The notes: generated from the sequence alone by a model not told the origin. Positions 1 to 6,107 are shown, numbered from the stretch's first letter. The stretch is 11,231 bases of DNA from an uncultured bacterium (GCA_905215595.1 CAJMQZ010000064.1:1-11231); one strand, 5' to 3'. Translations and numbers: made by a program.

Positions 1-329
1 ACCGGCTGGTGTTCAATCTGGTGGAAAACGGCATCAAGTATAACCGCCCCGGCGGCGCGGTGCACGTCACCCTGCGGCAGGAAAAGCAAACTGCCGTGCT
101 GCGCGTTGCAGATACCGGCCCGGGCGTCCCCGCAGACTGCCGGGAGAGCATTTTCCAGCCCTTTTTCCGGGTGGATAAGTCCCGCAGCCGGGAGATGGGC
201 GGTGTGGGGCTTGGGCTTGCCCTTGTGCGGGAGATCGCCGTACTGCACGGCGGCAGCGTGACCGTGGAGAGCAGCAGCGAAAACGGCACCACCTTTGCCG
301 TCACCCTGCCGCTGGAACAGCCCTGTTGA
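1..329 (+). CDS. Sensor histidine kinase, C-terminal HATPase domain (5'-partial)
   Basis: Only the last 108 codons are present; the frame starts at base 3 and the gene runs off the left edge. All ATP-binding boxes of a HATPase_c domain appear in order: the N box (NLVENGIKYN), the G1 box (DTGPGVP), the F box (IFQPFFRV) and the G2 box (GGVGLGLALV), ending in a beta-rich tail GTTFAVTLPL. The spacing and wording fit the PhoR/VanS class of two-component kinases, which autophosphorylate on a His in the DHp domain and pass phosphate to a response regulator. The sensor, any membrane segments and the phospho-His lie outside the window, so the signal cannot be judged. The partner regulator gene would be expected just upstream (inference). 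A strong terminator follows at 363-395, so this is the last gene of its operon. Confidence 0.93.
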   Translation, partial: RLVFNLVENGIKYNRPGGAVHVTLRQEKQTAVLRVADTGPGVPADCRESIFQPFFRVDKSRSREMGGVGLGLALVREIAVLHGGSVTVESSSENGTTFAVTLPLEQPC

Positions 330-362
330 AGCAAGCAGGGCATGGAAATCGTGCTTCCGAAT

Positions 363-395
363 AAAGGCTTCCCCCCGGTCGGGGGAAGCCTTTTG
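363..395 (+). terminator. Rho-independent terminator after the histidine kinase gene
   Basis: There is a perfect 10-bp stem, GGCTTCCCCC (366-375) with GGGGGAAGCC (381-390), and a 5-nt loop. It is flanked by AAA on the left and TTTT on the right, so the stem can extend into the U-tract. It lies 34 nt after the kinase stop codon and separates that operon from the epimerase gene. Confidence 0.93.
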
Positions 396-429
396 CCCAG
401 TGACGATTTGTGCAAGCATGGGAAGGGAC

Positions 430-458
430 TTTATTTTTGGCACACGGGGGAGTATACT
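430..458 (+). promoter_or_regulatory. Possible promoter for the epimerase gene
   Basis: The -10 hexamer TATACT (453-458) is good. The best -35 at 17-bp spacing is only TTTATT (430-435). It lies after the kinase terminator and about 50 nt before the epimerase start, where a promoter is expected. Confidence is limited by the weak -35. Confidence 0.45.
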
Positions 459-506
459 GGAAGCAGCAGGCCCCGGAAAATAAGAAGGACAAAGGAGATA
501 CTGAAA

Positions 507-1388
507 ATGCAGGCAACCATTCACAACGAATTCCTGACCCTGACCGTGGACACCCACGGTGCAGAGGCCGTCAGCCTGAAGAATGCCGCAGGCGAAGAGA
601 TGCTCTGGCAGGCCGACCCCGCCATCTGGAAGCGCCACGCGCCCATCCTGTTCCCGTGGACGGGCAAGCTGGTGGACGGCACCTTTACCGCCAAGGGCAA
701 AACATGGAAGGGCGGTCAGCACGGCTTTGCCCGGGATCTGGAGCACACTCTGCTGCGGGCAGAAGGGGATACCATCCGGCTGGAACTGCGGGCAGACGAC
801 GCCATCAAAGCAGAGCGTTTTCCCTATGATTTTGTGCTTACCAGCACCTTCCGTCTGGAGGGCAAGACCGTGCACCATACCCTGCAGGTGACGAACCCCG
901 GCACCGAGGAGCTGCGCTTCGGCATCGGATTCCACCCAGCGTTCAATGTGCCGTTCGATGCCAAGCACACCACCACCGACTACGAGTTTCGCTTTGACCG
1001 GCCGGAAAGCCCGGTCATCCTCGATGCCAGCCCCAACGGTCTGCTGAGCGGCAAGAGCTATTACCAGTGGAAGAACCAGCAGGCTATCCCGCTGACCGAT
1101 GACCTGTTTGCCAACGACAGCTTCTGCATGGCAGGCCTGCGCACTGAAACTATCGGCATCTGCGAGAAGGACACCGGACGCAATATCACCTGCCGGGTGG
1201 AGGGCTACCCCTATTCGCTCATCTGGTCGGCTCCTGCAAAGCCGGTGCGCTTTGTGTGCATTGAGCCGTGGCACAGCCTGCCCGCAGCCGTTACCGATCC
1301 GCAGGACTGGGAGCAGCGCGCCGCAGCCGCCTGCCTTGCCCCCGGCGAAAGCTGGCAGACTACCCTCAGCACCACCTTTGAACGGTAA
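507..1388 (+). CDS. Aldose 1-epimerase family protein (LacX-like)
   Basis: 293 residues. The family (galactose mutarotase-like beta-sandwich, LacX branch) interconverts alpha and beta anomers of free sugars or sugar phosphates in the cytoplasm. Visible motifs are FPWTGKLVDG (49-58), QHGFARD (71-77), GFHPAFN (141-147), with a candidate catalytic His143, and CIEPWHS (251-257), with a candidate acidic residue Glu253. There is no signal peptide or membrane segment, and the length suits the family. The start at 507 was chosen because AGGAG (493-497) lies 9 nt upstream; an in-frame extension to 342 would cover the kinase terminator and the promoter. It appears monocistronic, with its own promoter region, and no terminator before the one at 1511-1546. 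The sugar substrate cannot be told from the sequence; LacX-like proteins are often poorly characterised. Confidence 0.88.
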   Translation: MQATIHNEFLTLTVDTHGAEAVSLKNAAGEEMLWQADPAIWKRHAPILFPWTGKLVDGTFTAKGKTWKGGQHGFARDLEHTLLRAEGDTIRLELRADDAIKAERFPYDFVLTSTFRLEGKTVHHTLQVTNPGTEELRFGIGFHPAFNVPFDAKHTTTDYEFRFDRPESPVILDASPNGLLSGKSYYQWKNQQAIPLTDDLFANDSFCMAGLRTETIGICEKDTGRNITCRVEGYPYSLIWSAPAKPVRFVCIEPWHSLPAAVTDPQDWEQRAAAACLAPGESWQTTLSTTFER

Positions 1389-1421
1389 GAAAAAAGCACG
1401 CAGAAACGAAACGGCATGCTC

Positions 1422-1450
1422 TTGACAGAAAACTCAAAAGTGGGTATAGT
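1422..1450 (+). promoter_or_regulatory. Consensus SigA promoter of a small RNA
   Basis: TTGACA (1422-1427), a 17-bp spacer and TATAGT (1445-1450) make an almost perfect housekeeping promoter, starting 33 bp after the epimerase stop. No protein gene on the plus strand follows it; the next gene, proS, is convergent. Predicted transcription start is about 1457. Confidence 0.88.
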
Positions 1451-1456
1451 GTAAAT

Positions 1457-1546
1457 AGAAAAGGCACTGCGACAAGCGGTCAGCCCTTTTGATGAACCGT
1501 CTTAGAAACTAAGAACCGTCACCGGTCAGGGTGACGGTTCTTTTTT
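1457..1546 (+). ncRNA. Predicted stand-alone structured small RNA, about 90 nt
   Basis: The predicted transcript runs from the start given by the consensus promoter at 1422-1450 to the U-tract of a strong terminator. It contains no credible open reading frame with a ribosome binding site. Three hairpins can be drawn by hand. The first is 1459-1490, with AAAAGGC paired to GCCCTTTT (one bulge) and ACTGC paired to GCGGT around a GACAA loop. The second is 1501-1513, CTTAG-AAA-CTAAG. The third is the terminator stem 1511-1542. The C-rich, U-rich segment AGCCCUUUUG could in principle target a purine-rich ribosome binding site (speculation). I do not recognise the family; it is not tRNA, SRP RNA, tmRNA or 6S by size or motif. 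It could instead be a leader whose downstream gene was lost. Confidence 0.68.
1511..1546 (+). terminator. Strong rho-independent terminator
   Basis: A perfect 13-bp stem, AAGAACCGTCACC (1511-1523) with GGTGACGGTTCTT (1530-1542), closes a 6-nt loop and runs into TTTTTT (1541-1546). It ends the predicted small RNA and is also the first terminator after the epimerase gene, so it can serve both transcripts. Confidence 0.93.
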
Positions 1547-1622
1547 GCTGAGAGTGCCGCAGCAGAGAATAAGCAGTTTATCCGCAATAGGGCAGCTGTT
1601 TCCCTCTGTGACCCCTCCTGTG

Positions 1623-1663
1623 AAAAGGGGACAGCGGAACGCCCGCAGGCGTTCCACTGTCCC
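1623..1663 (-). terminator. Long hairpin, probable proS terminator
   Basis: GGGACAG (1628-1634) pairs with CTGTCCC (1657-1663) and GGAACGCC (1636-1643) pairs with GGCGTTCC (1648-1655). That gives 15 paired positions with one mismatch and a CGCA tetraloop. Read on the minus strand, the hairpin is followed by CTTTT, so it can terminate proS about 90 nt after its stop codon. The short U-tract makes it a weaker fit than the other terminators here. The rest of 1547-1755 holds no gene that I can support, only smaller inverted repeats. Confidence 0.6.
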
Positions 1664-1755
1664 GAACTATAAAATATTCTTTCCGCTGAAGATGGCCAAA
1701 GCGCACGCGGCGGCCATTCAGATCGTCCCGCGCAAAGGTTCAGAGAAGCGGTTGC

Positions 1756-3195
1756 TTAGTAAGCAACGCCCCAGTAGACCATGGCCTTGGCGGGCTTGCC
1801 GCAGCAGGGGCACACATCGCTGAGCTGCTCCTGCTCAAAGGGCATGCAGCGGCTGGAAAGTCCGGCCTCTTCCTTCATCTTCATCTCGCAGGCCAGATCG
1901 CCGCACCACATGGTCTTGATGTAGCCGGTGTTGGCTTTTGCCAGCTCCTTCACCTCGTCCATGGTGGTAGCAGCCCAGGTGCGCTTTTCGCGGTTTTCCA
2001 GTGCACGCTGGTACAGGTCCTTGCGCAGAGCCTCCAGCTGGGCGGGAATGGCAGTCTCCAGCTCGTCCAAGCTTACAAAGACCTTCTCGCGGGTGTCGCG
2101 GCGCACCAGAACGCACTGGTTCTTTTCCAGATCCTTGGGGCCGATCTCAAGGCGCAGGGGCACACCCTTCATCTCCCACTGGGCAAACTTCCAGCCGGGA
2201 GCGTTGTCGCTGTCGTCCAGCTTCACGCGGGCGTACTTGCTGATCTTCTCGGCCAGCTCGGCAGCCTTTTCGGAAACGCCGGGCTTGTGGGCGGCAATGG
2301 GCACCACCACCACCTGAATGGGGGCAATGGCCGGGGGCAGGATCAGGCCGTCGTCATCGCCGTGGGTCATGATGATAGCACCAACCAGACGGGTGGAAAC
2401 GCCCCAGCTGGTCTGGAACGGATGATGCAGCTGGTTGTCGCGGCCGGTAAAGGTCACGTCGTAAGCCTTGCTGAACTTATCGCCGAAGTAGTGGCTGGTG
2501 CCGCTCTGCAGGGCCTTGCCGTCCTTCATCATGGCCTCGATGGTGTAGGTGGCCTCAGCACCGGCAAACTTTTCCTTGTCGGTCTTGCGGCCCTTCACCA
2601 CGGGGATAGCCAGATCCTGCTCGCAGGTGTCTGCGTAGCAGTTCAGCTGCTGCTGGGTCTCAGCCTCGGCTTCGGCAGCGGTCTCGTGGATGGTGTGACC
2701 CTCCTGCCACCAGAACTCGCGGCTGCGCAGGAAGGGACGGGTGGTCTTTTCCCAGCGCACCACGCTGCACCACTGGTTGTACTTCATGGGAAGCTCGCGG
2801 TAGCTGTGCAGCACGCGGGACCAGTGATCGCAGAACATGGTCTCGCTGGTGGGACGCACTGCCAGACGCTCTTCCAGCTTGTCGGAGCCGCCCATCGTGA
2901 CCCACGCCACCTCCGGCGCGAAGCCATTGACGAGCTCGCCTTCCTTCTGCAGCAGGCTCTCCGGGATCAGCACCGGCATAGCCACATTCTCATGGCCGGT
3001 AGCCTTGAACCGGGCATCCAGATCCTTCTGGATCAGTTCCCAGATGGCCTGACCATAGGGACGCAGGATGATAAAGCCCTTCACACTGGAATACTCCACC
3101 AGCTCTGCCTTTACGCAGATGTCGGTGTACCACTGTGCAAAGTTTTCTTCCTGACTGGTGATCGCCTGCACGAGCTTCTTGTTGTCTTTTGCCAT
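1756..3195 (-). CDS. proS: Prolyl-tRNA synthetase, archaeal/eukaryotic-like type
   Basis: 479 residues, matching the short ProS type 3 form rather than the roughly 570-residue bacterial form with an INS editing domain. It charges tRNA-Pro with proline in the cytoplasm. Class II core signatures are clear: motif 2 as RWEKTTRPFLRSREFWWQEG (147-166) and motif 3 around GVSTRLVGAI (265-274). HGDDDGLILPP (279-289) leads into the anticodon-binding domain. The C-terminal domain carries clustered cysteines (C431, C436, C450, C462, C464, C465), likely zinc ligands, and the protein ends in the tyrosine typical of this type. The start at 3195 was chosen because GGAGG (3206-3210) lies 10 nt upstream; a TTG six codons earlier would place that site inside the gene. 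acpP lies upstream on the same strand with a terminator between them. No T-box leader was seen. Confidence 0.97.
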   Translation of the reverse strand: MAKDNKKLVQAITSQEENFAQWYTDICVKAELVEYSSVKGFIILRPYGQAIWELIQKDLDARFKATGHENVAMPVLIPESLLQKEGELVNGFAPEVAWVTMGGSDKLEERLAVRPTSETMFCDHWSRVLHSYRELPMKYNQWCSVVRWEKTTRPFLRSREFWWQEGHTIHETAAEAEAETQQQLNCYADTCEQDLAIPVVKGRKTDKEKFAGAEATYTIEAMMKDGKALQSGTSHYFGDKFSKAYDVTFTGRDNQLHHPFQTSWGVSTRLVGAIIMTHGDDDGLILPPAIAPIQVVVVPIAAHKPGVSEKAAELAEKISKYARVKLDDSDNAPGWKFAQWEMKGVPLRLEIGPKDLEKNQCVLVRRDTREKVFVSLDELETAIPAQLEALRKDLYQRALENREKRTWAATTMDEVKELAKANTGYIKTMWCGDLACEMKMKEEAGLSSRCMPFEQEQLSDVCPCCGKPAKAMVYWGVAY

Positions 3196-3250
3196 TTTGT
3201 TATATCCTCCCAAGGCCGTGCGCCAAACGCTTTACGTTCCGCACGAACCA

Positions 3251-3306
3251 TAATAAAGCCCCGTCTGCCTGCACGGCCGTGTGCCGCACTGCAAAGGCGG
3301 GGCTTT
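3251..3306 (-). terminator. Hairpin terminator between acpP and proS
   Basis: AAAGCCCCG (3255-3263) and CGGGGCTTT (3298-3306) form a perfect 9-bp outer stem. The GC-rich interior includes the palindrome CACGGCCGTG, able to form an inner hairpin. On the minus strand it starts 12 nt after the acpP stop and ends in TTTATTA. The U-tract is interrupted, so partial read-through into proS is possible. Confidence 0.7.
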
Positions 3307-3318
3307 TGCCTAAAAGAA

Positions 3319-3555
3319 TCAGTTCTGCGCGTGGCTGTCCACAAAGTTTACCACATCGCCTACGGTGCGCAGGGACTCGATAGCGTCGTCCGGCACCTCG
3401 ATGCCAAACTCGTCCTCCAGCGTCATCACCATGTCTACGATATCCAGACTGTCCGCCTCGAAATCGCTCATGATATCGCTTTCCAGCGTGATCTTTGCCG
3501 GGTCAACGTCCAGCTGCTCAGCCAGCAATGCACGGATTTTCTCAAAAGTATCCAT
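3319..3555 (-). CDS. acpP: Acyl carrier protein
   Basis: 78 residues, the usual ACP length. It carries growing acyl chains on a 4'-phosphopantetheine arm during type II fatty-acid synthesis in the cytoplasm. The attachment motif ADSLDIVDMVM is present, with Ser36 as the modified residue in the DSL motif. The protein is acidic and ends with the usual helix (TVGDVVNFVDSH). The start at 3555 was chosen because AAGGAG (3565-3570) lies 9 nt upstream and the encoded MDTFEKIRALL is a standard ACP N-terminus; an upstream in-frame extension to 3636 lies in the leader hairpin. Transcription probably starts from the consensus promoter at 3669-3697, divergent from dapF. No fab or pls gene adjoins it, so which acyl pathway it serves rests on the family alone. 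Confidence 0.97.
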   Translation of the reverse strand: MDTFEKIRALLAEQLDVDPAKITLESDIMSDFEADSLDIVDMVMTLEDEFGIEVPDDAIESLRTVGDVVNFVDSHAQN

Positions 3556-3592
3556 TCCTGTGGTCTCCTTTTTGCAGTTGTATTGCATACGC

Positions 3593-3653
3593 GTACAGCC
3601 CGCCGTGCCCCGGAAAAAGCCTCCGGTCTCCGGCACAGCCTTGCCTGCTGTAC
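3593..3653 (-). promoter_or_regulatory. Structured 5' leader hairpin of acpP
   Basis: Within the predicted leader of about 107 nt, GTACAGC (3593-3599) pairs perfectly with GCTGTAC (3647-3653). Inside that, GTGCC (3605-3609) pairs with GGCAC (3632-3636), and an inner CCGG/CCGG helix is possible. There is no U-tract, so it is not a terminator. Its role is unknown; it could stabilise the acpP mRNA or be a regulatory leader. Confidence 0.5.
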
Positions 3654-3668
3654 AAAGCGCTCTCTTTT

Positions 3669-3697
3669 TTTATATCCCATGCAGTGCGTATTGTCAA
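3669..3697 (-). promoter_or_regulatory. SigA promoter of acpP
   Basis: Read on the minus strand: TTGACA (3697-3692), a 17-bp spacer and TATAAA (3674-3669). The predicted start is near 3662, leaving a leader of about 107 nt. It diverges from the dapF promoter; the two -35 boxes are 50 bp apart. Confidence 0.85.
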
Positions 3698-3747
3698 GCC
3701 CTGTTTTGCAGCAACTGAAGAAAATTGTCTGAAAGCTGCTTTTTCCC

Positions 3748-3776
3748 TTGACATCTCGTGCCGGTTTTTTTATCAT
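3748..3776 (+). promoter_or_regulatory. SigA promoter of dapF-dapL
   Basis: TTGACA (3748-3753), a 17-bp spacer and TATCAT (3771-3776). Predicted start is about 3783, giving a 50-nt leader before dapF. Confidence 0.85.
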
Positions 3777-3795
3777 TATAAAGTAATGAGTTTAC

Positions 3796-3816
3796 AGGGA
3801 CTGACCAGTCCCTTTT
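3796..3816 (+). promoter_or_regulatory. Terminator-like hairpin in the dapF leader
   Basis: AGGGACT (3796-3802) and AGTCCCT (3807-3813) form a perfect 7-bp stem with a GACC loop, followed by TTTTATAA and at once by the AAGGAG ribosome binding site (3819-3824). It could act as a weak attenuator, or as a hairpin that sets ribosome access. No competing antiterminator stem was found. Confidence 0.5.
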
Positions 3817-3832
3817 ATAAGGAGCGATAAGC

Positions 3833-4672
3833 ATGAAGCTTTCATTCACCAAAATGCAGGGCTGCGCCAACGATTATATTTATCTGGACTGCCGCACCTC
3901 CGGTGTGCCGGAGGAGATCGCGGCGCTTTCAGAGCGCTTGTCCCGGCGGCACTTTTCCATCGGCGCGGACGGCATTATCTGCATCTGCGCACCGGTCACA
4001 GCCGGGGCAGACGCCATGATGCGCATCTTCAATGCGGACGGCAGTGAGGGCAAGATGTGCGGCAACGGCATCCGCTGCGTGGCCGAGTGGCTGTACACCC
4101 ACGGCATGGCAAAGCCGAAGCTTGCCATCGATACCCTCAGCGGCTTAAAGACCGTTGCCCGCATGGGCGAAGGGCTGTGGCAGGTGGAGATGGGTGCCTA
4201 TACCGCCATGGCGGCGGCGCTGCCCGCCGTGAACATGGGCGAAGGGCCGCTGGTGGATCTGCCCCTTCAGGTGGAAGAGAACCTGTGGCGGGTGACCTGC
4301 ATCAGCGTGGGCAACCCCCACTGCGTGACCATTGTGCCGGAGGTGGACAGCCTGAAGCTGGAGCAGATCGGCCCGGGCTTTGAGCACCACGAAAACTTCC
4401 CGGAGCGCATCAACACCGAGTTTGTGCAGGTGGTGGACGCCACCCACCTGAAGATGCGCGTGTGGGAGCGTGGCAGCGGCGAGACATGGGCCTGCGGTAC
4501 CGGCACCTGTGCCACCGTGGCAGCCCTGACCGAGCTGGGCATCTGCCCCGCCGGAGAGGACGTCCATGTGCAGCTGCGCGGCGGCGAGCTGACCATCCGG
4601 GTGCTGCCCGGCAAGCAGCTGCTGATGACCGGCGCTGCCGAGACCGTGTGCGAGGGCACGACCGAAGTGTAA
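3833..4672 (+). CDS. dapF: Diaminopimelate epimerase
   Basis: 279 residues, normal for DapF, a cofactor-independent two-domain epimerase that converts LL- to meso-diaminopimelate for lysine and peptidoglycan synthesis. The two active-site cysteines sit in their expected motifs: Cys76 in GKMCGNGIRC (73-82) and Cys221 in GETWACGTGTCATV (216-229). The conserved substrate-binding segments QGCANDYIYLD (9-19), FNADGSEG (66-73), SVGNPHCV (158-165) and RINTEFVQV (192-200) are also present. The start is supported by AAGGAG (3819-3824), 8 nt upstream. It is the first gene of an operon with dapL, the preceding enzyme in the pathway; no terminator lies between them, only an 81-bp inverted-repeat element. 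Confidence 0.97.
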   Translation: MKLSFTKMQGCANDYIYLDCRTSGVPEEIAALSERLSRRHFSIGADGIICICAPVTAGADAMMRIFNADGSEGKMCGNGIRCVAEWLYTHGMAKPKLAIDTLSGLKTVARMGEGLWQVEMGAYTAMAAALPAVNMGEGPLVDLPLQVEENLWRVTCISVGNPHCVTIVPEVDSLKLEQIGPGFEHHENFPERINTEFVQVVDATHLKMRVWERGSGETWACGTGTCATVAALTELGICPAGEDVHVQLRGGELTIRVLPGKQLLMTGAAETVCEGTTEV

Positions 4673-4677
4673 ATAAG

Positions 4678-4758
4678 AACCCTCTCAGTTGCCTAACGGC
4701 GACAGCTCTCCCTTCGGAGGAGCTGGCATCGAGCGAATGCGAGATGACTAAGAGGGTT
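4678..4758 (+). repeat. MITE-like or palindromic element between dapF and dapL
   Basis: The ends are inverted repeats matching at 11 of 12 positions: AACCCTCTCAGT (4678-4689) and ACTAAGAGGGTT (4747-4758). The interior contains another inverted pair, AGCTCTCC and GGAGGAGCT, around CTTC. It begins 5 bp after the dapF stop and ends 30 bp before dapL. From memory, CCCTCTCAGT-type palindromic repeats are frequent in Faecalibacterium-like genomes; copy number cannot be checked here. It encodes no protein and carries no U-tract, so transcription should pass through into dapL. Confidence 0.72.
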
Positions 4759-4788
4759 GCACCAATAAAAGAAGCGAGGGAAAGTATC

Positions 4789-5976
4789 ATGAAGATGAAC
4801 AAGCATTACAACGAATTGAAGGCCAGCTACCTGTTCGTGGACATTGCCCACAAGGTGGCTGCGTATCAGCAGGCACACCCGGAAAAGGAGATCATCCGTC
4901 TGGGCATCGGCGATGTGACCCAGCCGCTGGCCAAGTGCGTGGTCAAGGCCATGCATGACGCTGCCGATGAGATGGGCACCAAGGAAGGCTTCCACGGCTA
5001 TGGCCCGGAGCAGGGCTACCCCTTCCTCAAGCAGGCCATTCAGGGCTACTACGCAGGCCGCGGCACCCAGCTGGCAGAGGATGAAATTTTCATCTCTGAT
5101 GGTGCAAAGAGCGATCTGGCCAACGTACTGGGCCTGTTCGATGTGGACAACACCGTGCTGGTGCCGGACCCCGTTTATCCCACCTACGTGGACGATAACG
5201 TGACCGATGGCCGCAAGATCATCTACAGCCGCACCAGTCAGGAGAACGGCTTCCTGGGAATGCCGGATGAGAATGTGAAGGCTGACATCATCTATATCTG
5301 CAGCCCCAACAACCCCACCGGTGCCGCCTACACCCGCGACCAGCTGAAGGTCTGGGTGGACTACGCCCGCAAGAACAATGCCATCATCCTGTACGATGCC
5401 GCCTATGAGTGCTTCATCTCGGACGGAGACCTGGCCCGCAGCATCTTCGAGATCGAGGGTGCCCGCGAGTGCGCCGTGGAGATCTGCTCTTTCTCCAAGA
5501 TCGCAGGCTTCACCGGCACCCGCTGCGGCTACACCGTGGTGCCCCATGAGCTGGAGCGCGAGGGCATGAACATCAATAAGCTGTGGCTCCGCCGCCAGAC
5601 CACCAAGTTCAACGGCGTGCCCTACGTCGTGCAGCGCGCAGCCGCTGCCGTGTTTACGGAGAGCGGCATGGCAGAGATCCAGTCCAACCTGGACTACTAC
5701 CGCCGCAACGCCAAGGTCATCGCCGACGCACTGGACGAGTGCGGCGTGTGGTACTGCGGCGGCAAGAACAGCCCCTACATCTGGCTGCGCTGCCCCGGCA
5801 GCATGAAGAGCTGGGAGTTCTTCGACTGGCTGCTGGAGAACTGCGGCGTCGTCGGCACCCCGGGCGTGGGCTTCGGCGAGTGCGGCGAGGGCTACTTCCG
5901 CCTGACCGCTTTCGGTGACGCCGAAAAGACCAAGATGGCCGCCGAGCGTATCAAGACCGCCATCAAGGCACTGTAA
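4789..5976 (+). CDS. dapL: LL-diaminopimelate aminotransferase
   Basis: 395 residues, fitting DapL. This PLP-dependent fold-type I aminotransferase converts tetrahydrodipicolinate and glutamate directly to LL-diaminopimelate, bypassing the acylated intermediates of the DapD/C/E route. The PLP lysine is Lys237 in SFSKIAGFTGTRCGY (234-248). Cofactor and substrate residues include Asn174/Asn175 in SPNNPTG (172-178), Asp203 in LYDAAY (201-206) and Arg371 in YFRLTAFG (369-376). The N-terminal GIGDVTQPL (39-47) is characteristic of DapL rather than aspartate aminotransferases. The start at 4789 has GAGGG (4776-4780) 8 nt upstream; the ATG two codons later would be too far from it. It is co-transcribed with dapF, whose product uses the DapL product, and ends at a strong terminator. 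Confidence 0.95.
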   Translation: MKMNKHYNELKASYLFVDIAHKVAAYQQAHPEKEIIRLGIGDVTQPLAKCVVKAMHDAADEMGTKEGFHGYGPEQGYPFLKQAIQGYYAGRGTQLAEDEIFISDGAKSDLANVLGLFDVDNTVLVPDPVYPTYVDDNVTDGRKIIYSRTSQENGFLGMPDENVKADIIYICSPNNPTGAAYTRDQLKVWVDYARKNNAIILYDAAYECFISDGDLARSIFEIEGARECAVEICSFSKIAGFTGTRCGYTVVPHELEREGMNINKLWLRRQTTKFNGVPYVVQRAAAAVFTESGMAEIQSNLDYYRRNAKVIADALDECGVWYCGGKNSPYIWLRCPGSMKSWEFFDWLLENCGVVGTPGVGFGECGEGYFRLTAFGDAEKTKMAAERIKTAIKAL

Positions 5977-5983
5977 AACCTAA

Positions 5984-6027
5984 AAAATGCACCTGCTGTC
6001 CGTTTTGGACGGCGGGTGTATTTTTTT
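5984..6027 (+). terminator. Rho-independent terminator of dapF-dapL
   Basis: A 15-bp stem (5987-6001 with 6007-6021, three G-U pairs) has a GTTTT loop and a run of seven T (6021-6027). It follows the dapL stop by 10 nt. Confidence 0.94.
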
Positions 6028-6037
6028 GCGCATTCTC

Positions 6038-6066
6038 TTGACAAATCCGTATTTACTGTATATACT
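6038..6066 (+). promoter_or_regulatory. SigA promoter of the gntR-ABC operon
   Basis: TTGACA (6038-6043), exactly 17 bp, then TATACT (6061-6066). It starts 11 bp after the previous terminator and is the only promoter seen for the four genes 6108-8125. Confidence 0.92.
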
Positions 6067-6078
6067 GTGCATATACAG
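6056..6078 (+). promoter_or_regulatory. Probable operator for the GntR repressor
   Basis: A perfect dyad, CTGTATAT (6056-6063) and ATATACAG (6071-6078), with a 7-bp centre. It covers the -10 box and the transcription start, so a bound protein would block RNA polymerase. The adjacent gntR gene encodes the likely ligand, implying autorepression (inference). Confidence 0.78.
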
Positions 6079-6107
6079 ATAAAACGCAAGAGCCAAAGGA
6101 GCAGCCG

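Noticed and set aside
1545..1823. 92-codon plus-strand frame after the small RNA
   Set aside because: It runs through the long hairpin and into antisense of proS, with no ribosome binding site and no family resemblance.
3196..3318. T-box leader of proS
   Set aside because: The sequence upstream of proS lacks the T-box motif and specifier stem; it holds only a terminator hairpin for acpP.
2287..3732. 481-codon plus-strand open frame opposite proS and acpP
   Set aside because: It is antisense to two clear genes, shows no family motif, and its composition mirrors the codons of the opposite strand.
3783..3832. Lysine riboswitch ahead of dapF
   Set aside because: The leader is only about 50 nt with one small hairpin, far shorter than a lysine aptamer.
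4693..5547. 284-codon minus-strand open frame opposite dapL
   Set aside because: It is a shadow of GC-rich dapL codons, with no recognisable domain and no ribosome binding site.
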